In this document: one piece after another, positions 24,829-34,101 of the stretch
How the letters are laid out: each line of letters opens with the position of its first letter
Numbering within the stretch: position 1 is the stretch's first letter
From: FEN-1191 sp964528845
GTDB lineage: Bacteria; Pseudomonadota; Gammaproteobacteria; Steroidobacterales; Steroidobacteraceae
DNA: 64,000 nucleotides
Assembly: GCA_964528845.1 (NCBI GenBank)
Contig: CAZGVE010000007.1
Span: forward strand, 50,647-114,646
Reading direction: 5' to 3'
Position numbers and translations under genes: made by a program
Notes under the pieces: generated by a model
The model's input: the letters and a program-made list of their open reading frames with translations, nothing else
The model's database searches: none
Told to the model about the DNA's origin: nothing

Positions 24829-25719
24829 ATGGCTGACGCACAGCTCGCGCATTACTGGATCGGTGCGGCGGTCGGCGCGACGGCGGCCTGCGGCGCGCTG
24901 TACGGATTCTTCGCGAGTCTGCGCCGCGAACGGCTCATGGCCGACACACCCCTGGTTCGACTGCGCTCCGCCGCGCAGGGCTACGTCAAGGTCTATGGCG
25001 ACGCCGCGCCAGCCCATAGTGCCGCGATTGCCGCACCATTGAGCGAGCGGCCCTGCGTCTGGTGGAGCTACGAGGTCTCCTATCGTGAACGCGGAGCGCG
25101 CGGCGAGAGCTACTGGCGCTCGGTCGAGCGGGCCACGAGCGTCGAACTCTTCGTGCTCGCCGATGCGGACGCGCGCTGCCTGGTCGGTCCCGTGAATGCA
25201 GAGATCACTCCGACGACGCACGATGTCTGGTACGGCTCCCATCCCCGCCCGGGCCGCCCGCCCGGCACCGCGTTCCAGCTGGAGTCACACGACTATCGCT
25301 ACGTGGAACGGCTGCTCAGCCCCGGCGACCGGCTCTCGGTGCTGGGCGAACTGCGATCGCATTCCGAGCTGGTCAGCGCCGACGCGGCCGCCCTTGCGCT
25401 GTTGCGGCAGTGGAAGCAGGACCAGCGTGCGCTGCTCGGCCGATTCGATAGCAATCATGATGGCCGCATCGACGCGGCGGAATGGGAGGCGGTACGTCAG
25501 GCGGCGGAGAGCGAGAGCGGATCTGTTGCACTCGCTTCGCCGGTCACCAGGCTGAGCGTGATCAGCCAGCCGGCCAACGGCGAGCCGTTCCTGATCGCGG
25601 CGATGGACCAGCGGCAGCTCGAGCGGCGCGAGAAGCTGCATGCGGTGCTGTTCCTCGCCGCCGGCCTGCTCGGCGTGCTGCTGTGCGCGTGGGCGGTCGG
25701 GCGCGCGCGCGCCGGTTAG
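24829..25719 (+). CDS. GIDE-domain membrane protein with EF-hand
   Basis: A 296-residue protein with an N-terminal membrane helix near residues 10-30, a GIDE-type (MUL1/MAPL-like) extramembrane domain (TPLVRLRSAAQGYVKVYG, then RPCVWWSYEVSYRERG) and a C-terminal helix near residues 270-290. An EF-hand loop, DSNHDGRIDAAE at residues 207-218, is inserted in the second half of the domain and has all the Asp/Asn/Glu ligands for calcium. The bacterial GIDE domain has no RING, so no ubiquitin ligase activity is implied. It follows lemA closely and is probably co-transcribed. Its stop TAG interleaves with the TAA of the convergent MFS gene. Confidence 0.85.
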   Translation: MADAQLAHYWIGAAVGATAACGALYGFFASLRRERLMADTPLVRLRSAAQGYVKVYGDAAPAHSAAIAAPLSERPCVWWSYEVSYRERGARGESYWRSVERATSVELFVLADADARCLVGPVNAEITPTTHDVWYGSHPRPGRPPGTAFQLESHDYRYVERLLSPGDRLSVLGELRSHSELVSADAAALALLRQWKQDQRALLGRFDSNHDGRIDAAEWEAVRQAAESESGSVALASPVTRLSVISQPANGEPFLIAAMDQRQLERREKLHAVLFLAAGLLGVLLCAWAVGRARAG

Positions 25720-27005
25720 TCGGCGGAGTACGGCGTGATGGCCTCGGCGCGCAGCGTCGGCAGCGTCCTGACGCTGCGGATCACAGGCAGTCGCCAGGCC
25801 ACGACTGCCAGGCACAGCGCCGCGGTGCCTGCGAATCCAAGCGAGCGGCGCAGGCCGGCATGTTCGCCGAGCCAGCCTCCCCAGAGTGCACCGGGCCCGG
25901 CGGGCAGCAGGATCAGCCAGCGCATCGTGCTCGTCATCCGACCCAGCATCCGGCCCGGTGTAACCGACTGGCGCAGCGACAGGAAGTTGATGAAGATGAG
26001 AGCCGCGCCGACACCGAACATCAGCAGCATGCCCGCATAGGCAGCGATCCCGAAATCGTTCGCCGGAGCGAGCGAGAGCAGCAGCCACCCGCAGCCGGAC
26101 ACACCGAATCCGATCACCAAGGTGGGCCCCGGCCCGATCGCGCGCGAGATCCGGTGGCCGATCATGCTGGCGGTGACCGTGCCCACCCCCAGCGCGACGT
26201 AGCTCAGGCCCACCGCGCGTGCTGACAGCCTAAGCTGACGGGTCGCGAACAGGATCTGCACCACCATCGCCGACTGGTTGCAGAATTGCCAGATCCCGAC
26301 GCAGCTTGCCATCGTGACCAGCAGCGGATGACTGCGCACGAAATGCAGTCCCTCCCGCAGCGCCGGCCAGAATGGGGAGTTGGAGGCGCTCGGCGTCTCG
26401 CGCACGGGAGCACCCCGGAGGATGGTTGCGGAGGTCAACAGCAAAGCCGCCGTGGCCAGCAGCGCGATCGGGGCGCCCGCGAGCTTGATCAGCGCGCCGG
26501 CCAGGCCGGGACCGGAAACCTCTGAGGTCGAGGTCGCGAGGGCATTCTTCGCGTGCGCCTCCACGAGCCGCTCGCGCGGCACGATCTGCGTCAGCACGAT
26601 CTGCGCCGCGCTACCGGCAGTGGTGTTGACCGCACCGAACGTGAACGCCACCACGTACAGCCATGTCATCGTCAGCCAGCCGCGCCACCACGCCAGGGGC
26701 ACCGAGGCCACGGCGACCGCGATCGTGAGTTCGCCGACCACATAGACCGGCAGCTTGCGCCGGCGGTCCAGCCACACACCGGTCGGCACCGAGAACAGCA
26801 CGAATGGCATGATCTCCATCGAAGTGAGCAGTCCCATCTGGGTCGGGGACGCATGCAGCAGCACGGCCGCGGTCAACGGCACGGCGAGCAGCGTGATCTG
26901 ACCGCCAAACGAGGAGATCAGGATCGAGGTCCACAGCCGGCGGTAGACGCGGTCGCGCAGCAGGTCGGTCGGCGCGAGCCGGAAGGGATGCAACGGGCCG
27001 GTCAT
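25716..27005 (-). CDS. MFS transporter
   Basis: Twelve-helix major facilitator transporter of the enterobactin-exporter-like MFS_3 type (429 residues). The loop 2-3 motif is present as GVWLDRRRKLPVYV, and the central loop and second half (GVGTVTASMIGHRISRAIG) are typical. The start ATG at 27005 overlaps the stop of the patatin gene as ATGA, so it is probably translated from the same message. The frame runs much further upstream, but that part overlaps the patatin gene and is not coding. The substrate cannot be predicted. Confidence 0.9.
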   Translation of the reverse strand: MTGPLHPFRLAPTDLLRDRVYRRLWTSILISSFGGQITLLAVPLTAAVLLHASPTQMGLLTSMEIMPFVLFSVPTGVWLDRRRKLPVYVVGELTIAVAVASVPLAWWRGWLTMTWLYVVAFTFGAVNTTAGSAAQIVLTQIVPRERLVEAHAKNALATSTSEVSGPGLAGALIKLAGAPIALLATAALLLTSATILRGAPVRETPSASNSPFWPALREGLHFVRSHPLLVTMASCVGIWQFCNQSAMVVQILFATRQLRLSARAVGLSYVALGVGTVTASMIGHRISRAIGPGPTLVIGFGVSGCGWLLLSLAPANDFGIAAYAGMLLMFGVGAALIFINFLSLRQSVTPGRMLGRMTSTMRWLILLPAGPGALWGGWLGEHAGLRRSLGFAGTAALCLAVVAWRLPVIRSVRTLPTLRAEAITPYSAD

Positions 27006-28225
27006 CGCGATACAGGTGGCGCGCGCTCCGGCAGGCGCAGCACGGGCAGCATGGTCGTATTCGCGAGCGGTGCGCCTTGAAGGAAGTCGAGCAGGATCTC
27101 GCGCTGCTCGAGTGCATCGCGGTGACCCAGGGCGATCAGCTCCCGGGTGAAGCCGGCCTCGAACAAGAGGTAGCTCGCGAGCTGCGCTCCGGCCACACCG
27201 CGTGCGCCGATCACGCGCAGCAGGGTCCGCAGCGCCCGTGGCAGCGTGCGCACGTGCCGCGCGGCGATGCGGCGCAGGTCCTCGCTCGGCGCCAGCAGCA
27301 GGGTCGCGACCTTGTGCATGCCCGACGCCGCCGCCGGCGCGCGCTCGACCAGCTCGTTCATCCGCTGCACATGCTCGATATTGGCGTAGACCTGGTCCAT
27401 GAACAGGGTGTCGAGCATATAGCCGAACAGCTGACCCGGAGTCGGTGGTCCGGGATGGACGTATGCGACATCGCTGATCCCGATGCCCGTCTCGGAGCGC
27501 ACGCCAATCACCAGCAACCGGTCGGCGCCCAGGTGGATTGCCGGGCTCAGGGGCCACAGCTGGCGCTGCGCACCGTCACCGAAGTACTCACGACCGATCA
27601 GGACCGGCGGAAACAGGAATGGCACGCCGAGACTTGCCATCAGGTGATCGAGCGCGAGCCGCGTGCGGCGCCCCTCGCGCTGCTGCCGGCTCCATCCCTC
27701 CTGCTGCGGCCGAGCTTCGAAGAATGCGACCGAATCCGCCGACCCATAGCCGGTCGCGCACAGCGCGACCGCGGCCAATGCGCCCGCCTGGATGGCCCGC
27801 TCGATCCCGCCCCAGCGGATGCGGTGGCCGAGCATCGTGCGCAGCGGCGTGTTGTCGAACAACGCCTCCGGCGGCCGCAGCAGGTATCCGCCGGAGAGCA
27901 GCGAGCCCGTCCAGCGCAGGCCGGCGCGCAACATGGTGCCGGTATCGACCCTGAATACCTGGGGCACATGGAAATCCTGCCAGACATGCTCGAGCGTCTG
28001 CACCGCCCGCTGCCAGTCGACCGCCTCGCTCGCGAGTACCGCGGCAGACACCGCACCAGCGGAAGTGCCGACGATGACCGGGAACGGATTGCCGGCGCCG
28101 GGCATGAGGTCGGCGATCGCCTTGAGCACGCCGACCTGATACGCGGCGCGTGCCCCGCCTCCCGGCAGCACCAGGCCGACGGTGGGCGGATGCGATGTGA
28201 TCTCGCTCTGCAGCTGGGCCTTCAG
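27002..28225 (-). CDS. Patatin-like phospholipase
   Basis: Serine lipid hydrolase of the patatin/RssA type. The oxyanion motif PGGGARAAYQ, the nucleophile elbow VGTSAGAV (Ser about 55) and the dyad Asp in YFGDGAQRQ are intact. There is no signal peptide, so a cytoplasmic or membrane-associated role is likely. The length is about 407 residues. No ATG, GTG or TTG is found between the pyk stop region and the oxyanion motif; the best start is a CTG at 28225 whose last two bases are part of the pyk TGA, implying coupling. A GTG just before the PGGG motif is the alternative but would remove a core strand. Confidence 0.85.
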   Translation of the reverse strand: MKAQLQSEITSHPPTVGLVLPGGGARAAYQVGVLKAIADLMPGAGNPFPVIVGTSAGAVSAAVLASEAVDWQRAVQTLEHVWQDFHVPQVFRVDTGTMLRAGLRWTGSLLSGGYLLRPPEALFDNTPLRTMLGHRIRWGGIERAIQAGALAAVALCATGYGSADSVAFFEARPQQEGWSRQQREGRRTRLALDHLMASLGVPFLFPPVLIGREYFGDGAQRQLWPLSPAIHLGADRLLVIGVRSETGIGISDVAYVHPGPPTPGQLFGYMLDTLFMDQVYANIEHVQRMNELVERAPAAASGMHKVATLLLAPSEDLRRIAARHVRTLPRALRTLLRVIGARGVAGAQLASYLLFEAGFTRELIALGHRDALEQREILLDFLQGAPLANTTMLPVLRLPERAPPVSR

Positions 28226-29661
28226 CGTCCGACGACGCGCAGGATCTGCATCGAATTGGTACCGCCAGAGATGCCGGAGAGCTCGCCCTTGGTCAGGATC
28301 ACGAGGTCGTTGATGTCGACCAGCTGCTGCTCGAGCAGCCGCTCGAATATCGACCCATACATCGAGGCCGTATCTGTGCTGGTGGGATCGAAGGGCACAG
28401 CGTAGACGCCGCGATAGAGCGTGACGCGCCGGCGCGTGGACTCGTGACGCGTGAACGCGTAGATCGGCAGGTCCGCGCGGATGCGCGACATCCACAGCGG
28501 TGTCATGCCGGATTCCGTCAGCGCGACGATCGCCCGCACGCGCATGTGATTGGCTGTGTACATGACCGCCATCGCGATGGCCTGCTCGGAATTGCCGAAC
28601 TCCTCCTCGGCTCGCACCATCGAGGGCGTCACGCCGACCTGGTACTTCTCGGCGCCGCGGATCACGTCGGCCATCGCCTGCACCGCGCGCACCGGAAACT
28701 TCCCGGCTGCGGTTTCGGCCGACAACATCACGGCATCGGTGCCGTCGAGCACCGCATTGGCCACGTCGCTGACTTCGGCACGTGTCGGAATCGGATTCTG
28801 GATCATCGATTCCATCATCTGCGTGGCTGTGATCACTATGCGGTTGCGCGCGAGCGACTGGCGGATGATGGTCTTCTGCAGTCCCGTGAGCTCGGCGTAG
28901 CCCATCTCCACGCCGAGGTCTCCGCGCGCAACCATCACGACGTCGGTGACCGCAAGGATGCCGGCGAGGTTGTCGAGCGCCTCATGGCGTTCGATCTTCG
29001 CCACGACGCGCGCATCGCCGCGCCACTTGCGCAGCTCGGACTGGGCGCGTCGCATGTCGTCCGCGTCACGCGCGAAGGAAACCGCGAGGTAGTCGATGCC
29101 CAGCTCGGCGGCCAGACGGATGTCCTCGAAATCCTTGTCCGTCAGCGCCGGTGCGGAGATGCCTCCGCCCTGGCGGTTGACGCCCTTGCGGTTGGAGAGT
29201 TCGCCCCCGGAGCGCACGACTGTCGAGATGCGCGTGCCCGCCACCTTCTCGACTCCGAGCACGATCTGGCCGTCGGCGAGCAGCAGGGTATCCCCGGGAT
29301 GGACGTCCGCCGGCAGATTCTCATAGGCGCAGCCGACCTCGTTGATGCTGCCGCCCTGCGGATCGAGCGCCGTGTCGAGCGCGAATGGTGCGCCCTCGAC
29401 CAGCTGCACCGGACCGTCACGAAAACTCTCGATGCGGATCTTGGGGCCTGCGAGGTCCGCCAGCACGCCGACGTAGCGGCCGGCGTCCGAGGCTGCCTGC
29501 CGCACCATCTCGACGCGGCGGCGCTGGGCGTCGCGGGTGCCATGCGAGAAATTGATGCGCGCAACATCGAGCCCCGCGTTGACCATGCCGGCGATCACAC
29601 CGGGCTCGTCCGTGGCCGGTCCGAGGGTCGCAACAATCTTGGTTCTACGCAGCGTGTCCAT
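28222..29661 (-). CDS. pyk: Pyruvate kinase
   Basis: Last step of glycolysis: phosphoenolpyruvate plus ADP gives pyruvate plus ATP. The N terminus MDTLRRTKIVATLGPATD, the active-site block RVVAKIERHEALDN and the MVARGDLGVEMG region are intact, followed by the C-terminal regulatory domain. Length is 479 residues. ATG at 29661 is preferred to a GTG at 29676 because it gives the standard family start. It is fourth in the tkt-gap-pgk-pyk run and its stop touches the patatin start. Confidence 0.97.
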   Translation of the reverse strand: MDTLRRTKIVATLGPATDEPGVIAGMVNAGLDVARINFSHGTRDAQRRRVEMVRQAASDAGRYVGVLADLAGPKIRIESFRDGPVQLVEGAPFALDTALDPQGGSINEVGCAYENLPADVHPGDTLLLADGQIVLGVEKVAGTRISTVVRSGGELSNRKGVNRQGGGISAPALTDKDFEDIRLAAELGIDYLAVSFARDADDMRRAQSELRKWRGDARVVAKIERHEALDNLAGILAVTDVVMVARGDLGVEMGYAELTGLQKTIIRQSLARNRIVITATQMMESMIQNPIPTRAEVSDVANAVLDGTDAVMLSAETAAGKFPVRAVQAMADVIRGAEKYQVGVTPSMVRAEEEFGNSEQAIAMAVMYTANHMRVRAIVALTESGMTPLWMSRIRADLPIYAFTRHESTRRRVTLYRGVYAVPFDPTSTDTASMYGSIFERLLEQQLVDINDLVILTKGELSGISGGTNSMQILRVVGR

Positions 29662-29763
29662 GGCTCGGTGTTGCACTCCGTGCGGATAGTCCTCAGGAAC
29701 GATGCCCCCCGAGCGCGGGTCTCCCGGGGCGTCACGTCCCGCCGCCGGCTTCAGGAAACCGCG

Positions 29764-30969
29764 CTAGCCGTGGGCGCCCTCAGCCGGCGCGTCCGCCGCC
29801 GCACGCTCCTCGAGCACTGCGACCGCGGGCAGCGGCTTGCCTTCGACGAACTCGAGGAAGGCGCCGCCGCCAGTCGAAATATACGAGATGCCGTCCTCGA
29901 CGCCATACTTTTCGATCGCTGCGAGCGTGTCGCCACCGCCTGCGAGCGAGAACGCCTTGCTGCGCGCAATCGCGTCGGCAACCGCTTTCGTGCCCTCACC
30001 GAACTGATCGAACTCGAATACGCCTACCGGGCCATTCCAGATGATCGTACCCGCGGACTGCAGTATCGCCGCGAGCTGTTCAGCGGTGTCCGGCCCGATG
30101 TCGAGGATCATCTCATCGTCCGCGACCTCGCCAACCGGCCGCACGTCGGCGTGCGCCGTGGCCGCGAACTCGCGCGCGACCACGACGTCGACCGGCAGCG
30201 GGATCTCGGCGCCGCGCGCACGCGCCCGCTCGAGCAGTCCGAGCGCCATCGCAAGCATGTCCTTCTCGTACAACGACCGGCCGACGCGCACCCCGGCGGC
30301 AGCCAGGAAAGTGTTGGCGATGCCTCCGCCGACGATCAGCTTGTCCACCTTGTCGAGCAGGGCTTCCAGCACCGTGAGCTTCGAGGAGACCTTGGAGCCG
30401 CCGACGATCGCCACCATCGGCCGCGCCGGTCGCGCCAGCGCACGCTCGAGCGCTTCGAGCTCGGCGACCAGCAGCGGCCCGGCGCAGGCCAGCGGCGCAA
30501 AGCGGGCCACTCCGTGCGTGCTGGCTTCAGCGCGGTGCGCGGTGCCAAAGGCATCCATTACGAACACGTCGCATAGCGCGGCGATGCGACGGGACAAGCC
30601 CTCCTCGTCCTTCTTCTCGCCACGGTTGAATCGCACGTTCTCGCACAGCACCACGGCACCCGGCGCGCATTCGACTCCGGAGAGCCAGTCCTGGCGCAAT
30701 GGAACGGCCCGGCCGAGCAGCTCGGAAAGCCTGGCCGCGACCGGCGCGAGCGAGAATTCCGGATCGGTCTTGCCCTCCTCGGGGCGGCCGAGATGCGATA
30801 GCAGGATCACGCGTGCGCCCTGCTCCAAGGCCATGCGGATCGTCGGCAGCGCGGCACGCAGACGCGCATCGCTCGTGACCACTCCGCCCTGCACCGGCGC
30901 GTTGAAATCCTCCCGGATCAGCACGCGCTTGCCGGCGAGGGCGAGGTCGGCCATGCGCAGCAGTTTCAT
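29764..30969 (-). CDS. pgk: Phosphoglycerate kinase
   Basis: Interconverts 1,3-bisphosphoglycerate and 3-phosphoglycerate with ATP/ADP. Characteristic blocks are ADLALAGKRVLIREDFNAP, the HLGRP substrate loop, ENVRFNRGE and the C-terminal STGGGAFLEFVEGK. The 401 residues are standard, with a short Pro/Ala tail. The start at 30969 gives MKLLRMADL, as in E. coli-type enzymes. It lies 13 bases after gap and about 100 bases before pyk. Confidence 0.98.
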   Translation of the reverse strand: MKLLRMADLALAGKRVLIREDFNAPVQGGVVTSDARLRAALPTIRMALEQGARVILLSHLGRPEEGKTDPEFSLAPVAARLSELLGRAVPLRQDWLSGVECAPGAVVLCENVRFNRGEKKDEEGLSRRIAALCDVFVMDAFGTAHRAEASTHGVARFAPLACAGPLLVAELEALERALARPARPMVAIVGGSKVSSKLTVLEALLDKVDKLIVGGGIANTFLAAAGVRVGRSLYEKDMLAMALGLLERARARGAEIPLPVDVVVAREFAATAHADVRPVGEVADDEMILDIGPDTAEQLAAILQSAGTIIWNGPVGVFEFDQFGEGTKAVADAIARSKAFSLAGGGDTLAAIEKYGVEDGISYISTGGGAFLEFVEGKPLPAVAVLEERAAADAPAEGAHG

Positions 30970-30982
30970 GTCGGCCCTGACG

Positions 30983-31999
30983 CTATGCGGCCCGCGACCA
31001 GGCCAGCGTCGTGTCGATCATGCGGTTGGAGAAGCCCCATTCGTTGTCATACCAGGCGCAGACCTTGACCAGGCTGCCACCGATGACCTTGGTCATGGTC
31101 GCATCGTAGATCGCGGAATGCGGATCGTGGTTGAAGTCGATGGACACCAGCGGCCCGTCGGTGTAGCCGAGGATCCCTTTGAGCGGGCCGGCGTCCGCGG
31201 CCGCCTTCATCAGGCCGTTGATCTCCTCGACCGTGGTGGCGCGGCGCGCCGTGAAGCTCAAGTCCACCAGCGAGACGTTGATCGTCGGCACCCGGATCGC
31301 GAAGCCGTCGAGCTTACCCTTGAGCTCGGGCAGCACCAGTCCGACCGCCGAGGCCGCCCCGGTCTTGGTCGGAATCATCGAGTGCGTCGCCGAGCGGGCG
31401 CGCCGCAGGTCCGTATGATAAACGTCAGTCAGGACCTGGTCGTTGGTGTATGCATGCACTGTGGTCATGACGCCGGCGACGATCCCGACGTGGTCGTGCA
31501 GCACCTTGGCGACCGGTGCCAGGCAGTTCGTGGTGCACGAGGCGTTGGAGATCACGGTTTGCGAAGCCCGGAGCGTGCCATCGTTCACGCCATAAACGAT
31601 CGTCGCATCGACGTCATCGCCGCCCGGCGCGGAGATCAGGACTTTCTTCGCGCCACCCTCAAGGTGCTTTCCGGCCTTGGCCTTGGAGGTGAACAGCCCG
31701 GTGCACTCGAGCACGACCTCCACGCCGAGGCTGGCCCACGGCAGCTTCGCGGGATCGCGTTCCGAAAGCACGCGGATCCGGTCACCGTTGACGACCAGCG
31801 CGTCCCCGTCCACGGCAATGTCACCGCGGAAGCGGCCATGCACGGTGTCGTAGCGCGTCAGGTGCGCGTTGACTTTCGCGTCACCGAGATCGTTGACCGC
31901 GACGATCTGCAACTGCGTGCGCTTGTCGCCCTCATACAGCGCACGCAGCACGTTGCGGCCGATGCGCCCGTAGCCATTGATGCCGACCTTGATTGTCAT
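30983..31999 (-). CDS. gap: Type I glyceraldehyde-3-phosphate dehydrogenase
   Basis: Oxidises glyceraldehyde-3-phosphate to 1,3-bisphosphoglycerate. The Rossmann motif INGYGRIGRNVLRAL, the catalytic Cys in SNASCTTNCLAP and the His in TTVHAYTNDQ are intact. The residues after the second strand (VAVNDLGD) include the Asp seen in NAD-using enzymes. Erythrose-4-phosphate dehydrogenase was considered, but the HAYTNDQ and SAPGGDD features favour GAPDH. Length is 338 residues. Its ATG overlaps the tkt stop as ATGA. Confidence 0.95.
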   Translation of the reverse strand: MTIKVGINGYGRIGRNVLRALYEGDKRTQLQIVAVNDLGDAKVNAHLTRYDTVHGRFRGDIAVDGDALVVNGDRIRVLSERDPAKLPWASLGVEVVLECTGLFTSKAKAGKHLEGGAKKVLISAPGGDDVDATIVYGVNDGTLRASQTVISNASCTTNCLAPVAKVLHDHVGIVAGVMTTVHAYTNDQVLTDVYHTDLRRARSATHSMIPTKTGAASAVGLVLPELKGKLDGFAIRVPTINVSLVDLSFTARRATTVEEINGLMKAAADAGPLKGILGYTDGPLVSIDFNHDPHSAIYDATMTKVIGGSLVKVCAWYDNEWGFSNRMIDTTLAWSRAA

Positions 32000-34002
32000 C
32001 CCGAACTCCCACCCAGCGATTCGAGGATCGCGACGCCTATATTATCCGCTGTGAAGCCGAACTTTCTGAGCAAATCGGGACCCTTGCCGGACGCGCCATA
32101 GTGGTCTATCCCTACGACACGTCCTTCGGCTCCGACATAGCGCCACCACAGTCCGGTGCTGCCGGCCTCTACCGCGACACGCGCGCGCACGGCGCCCGGC
32201 AGCACGGACTCGCGGTATGCGGGGTCCTGGGCATCGAATCGCTCGAGGCTCGGCATCGACACGAGTCGTACGCGGCGAGCCTGCGCCTGCAGCGCGCGCA
32301 CCGCCTCGAGCGCCACGGCAACCTCCGATCCGCTCGCCAGCACGAGACATTCTGGAGTGCCCTCGCAATCGGCCAGCACGTAGCCTCCGCGCCGGATCGC
32401 GAGCGCGGCCGCAGCGCTGCGCGCGAGCTGCGGCAGCCCCTGGCGCGTGAGCACCAGCGCGGTGGGGCCGGTGCCATGCTCGATCGCCTCGCACCAGGCG
32501 ACTGCGGTCTCGAGGGCGTCCGCCGGCCTCCACAGCGTGAGATTGGGAATCAGTCGCAATGAGTTCAGGTGCTCGATTGGCTGGTGCGTGGGCCCGTCCT
32601 CGCCGAGCGCAATCGAGTCATGCGTATAGACCAGCACGATGCGCTGGTGCATCAGGGCAGCCATGCGCACCGCATTGCGCGCGTAGTCGGAGAACACCAG
32701 GAAGGTGCCGCCGTACGGCACGAAGCCGCCATGCAGCGCGATGCCGGTCATCGCGGCAGTCATGCCGAACTCGCGTACGCCGTAATGCAGGTAGTTGCCG
32801 GAGGCGTCCGCGGCGGTGATCGTCCGCGAGTCCTTGCGCAGCGTGCCGTTCGAGGGCGTCAGATCGGCCGAGCCGCCGAACAGTTCCGGAAGGGCGGGGC
32901 CCATCAGGCTCAAGGTTGCCTGGGACGACTGGCGCGTCGCCTGGGCGGCCGTCATCGCCTGTGCCGCGGCCAGCGCCGCGGCACGCGTGCCCGCCCAATC
33001 CCGCGGCAGCTCGGCGCGCATGCGCCGCTCGTATCCGGAGGCGAGCTCCGGCCAGGCCGCGCGATAACGGGCATACAGCTCCTGCCAGCGCGCCTCCGCT
33101 GCGCGCCCGGCCTGCTCGCTGTTCCACGCTGCGGCGAGTTCGGGCGGCACGACGAACGGCGGCGCGGTCCAGCCAAGCGCCGTGCGCGTGGCAGCGACCT
33201 CTTCGGCCCCGAGCGGCTCGCCGTGCGTCTCCTTGGAACCGGCCTTGTGCGGCGCGCCCCAGCCAATCACCGTCTTGCAGCAGATCAGCGAAGGCCGCAC
33301 CGTCTCGGCCAGCGCATTGCGGATCGCCTGCGCGACCGCTTCGGCATCGTGGCCGTCCACGCGCTGCACGTGCCAGCCATAGGCCTCGAAGCGTCGCGGG
33401 GTGTCGTCGGCAAACCAGCCCTGCACCTTGCCGTCGATTGAAATGCCGTTGTCGTCGTAGAACAGCGTGAGCTTGGCGAGCTGCAGCGTGCCGGCGAGGG
33501 AGCAGGCTTCGTGCGAAATTCCCTCCATCAGGCAGCCGTCGCCGGCGAACACCCAGGTCCGGTGGTCGACGAGCGGCAGCCCGGGGCGGTTGAATTCCGC
33601 GGCGAGCATCTTCTCGGCGAGTGCCATGCCGACGGCGTTCGCGATCCCCTGGCCGAGCGGGCCGGTCGTGGTCTCGATGCCCATCGCGAGATCGTGCTCC
33701 GGGTGCCCCGCGCAGCGACTTCCGAGCTGCCGGAAGTGGCGGATCTCGTCCATGCCGACGGGATAGCCGGTCAGGTGCAGCAGCGCATACAACAGCATCG
33801 AGGCGTGGCCATTGGACAGCACGAAACGGTCGCGGTCCCACCAGCCCGGATTGGCCGGATTGTGCTTCAGGAATTCGCGCCACAGCACCTCGGCGAAATC
33901 CGCCATGCCCATCGGCGCCCCGGGATGGCCCGAGTTGGCCTGCTGCACGGCGTCCATCGCCAGCGCACGGATCACGTTGGCGAGCTCTCGGCGCGTGGTC
34001 AT
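31996..34002 (-). CDS. tkt: Transketolase
   Basis: Thiamine-diphosphate enzyme of the pentose phosphate (or Calvin) pathway. The N-terminal ELANVIRALAMDAVQQANSG, the ThDP/metal motif GDGCLMEGISHEACSLAG with the following DDN, and the pyrimidine-domain VREFGMTAAMTGIALHGG are intact. Length is 668 residues. ATG at 34002 is chosen because it gives the standard start; the frame from 34047 is longer but not family-like. It is the first gene of the run tkt-gap-pgk-pyk-patatin-MFS. No Rubisco or phosphoribulokinase gene is seen in the window. Confidence 0.97.
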   Translation of the reverse strand: MTTRRELANVIRALAMDAVQQANSGHPGAPMGMADFAEVLWREFLKHNPANPGWWDRDRFVLSNGHASMLLYALLHLTGYPVGMDEIRHFRQLGSRCAGHPEHDLAMGIETTTGPLGQGIANAVGMALAEKMLAAEFNRPGLPLVDHRTWVFAGDGCLMEGISHEACSLAGTLQLAKLTLFYDDNGISIDGKVQGWFADDTPRRFEAYGWHVQRVDGHDAEAVAQAIRNALAETVRPSLICCKTVIGWGAPHKAGSKETHGEPLGAEEVAATRTALGWTAPPFVVPPELAAAWNSEQAGRAAEARWQELYARYRAAWPELASGYERRMRAELPRDWAGTRAAALAAAQAMTAAQATRQSSQATLSLMGPALPELFGGSADLTPSNGTLRKDSRTITAADASGNYLHYGVREFGMTAAMTGIALHGGFVPYGGTFLVFSDYARNAVRMAALMHQRIVLVYTHDSIALGEDGPTHQPIEHLNSLRLIPNLTLWRPADALETAVAWCEAIEHGTGPTALVLTRQGLPQLARSAAAALAIRRGGYVLADCEGTPECLVLASGSEVAVALEAVRALQAQARRVRLVSMPSLERFDAQDPAYRESVLPGAVRARVAVEAGSTGLWWRYVGAEGRVVGIDHYGASGKGPDLLRKFGFTADNIGVAILESLGGSSG

Positions 34003-34101
34003 GGGTTGCTCACTGGAAGCGGAACGGCCGGCATGGCGGGCGCGCATTGTCTAACAGCAGGCCGCGGGCCGGCAATCTCGGCTGTTTCCGCCGCTACGCC
34101 G

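Noticed and set aside
28444..32101. Very long open frames on the plus strand opposite pyk, pgk and gap
   Set aside because: They mirror the codon pattern of highly conserved glycolytic genes in GC-rich DNA, have Arg/His-rich low-complexity products and match no family.
31996..34002. Calvin-cycle (cbb) operon
   Set aside because: tkt-gap-pgk order can be part of one, but no Rubisco, phosphoribulokinase or CbbR regulator is present in the window.
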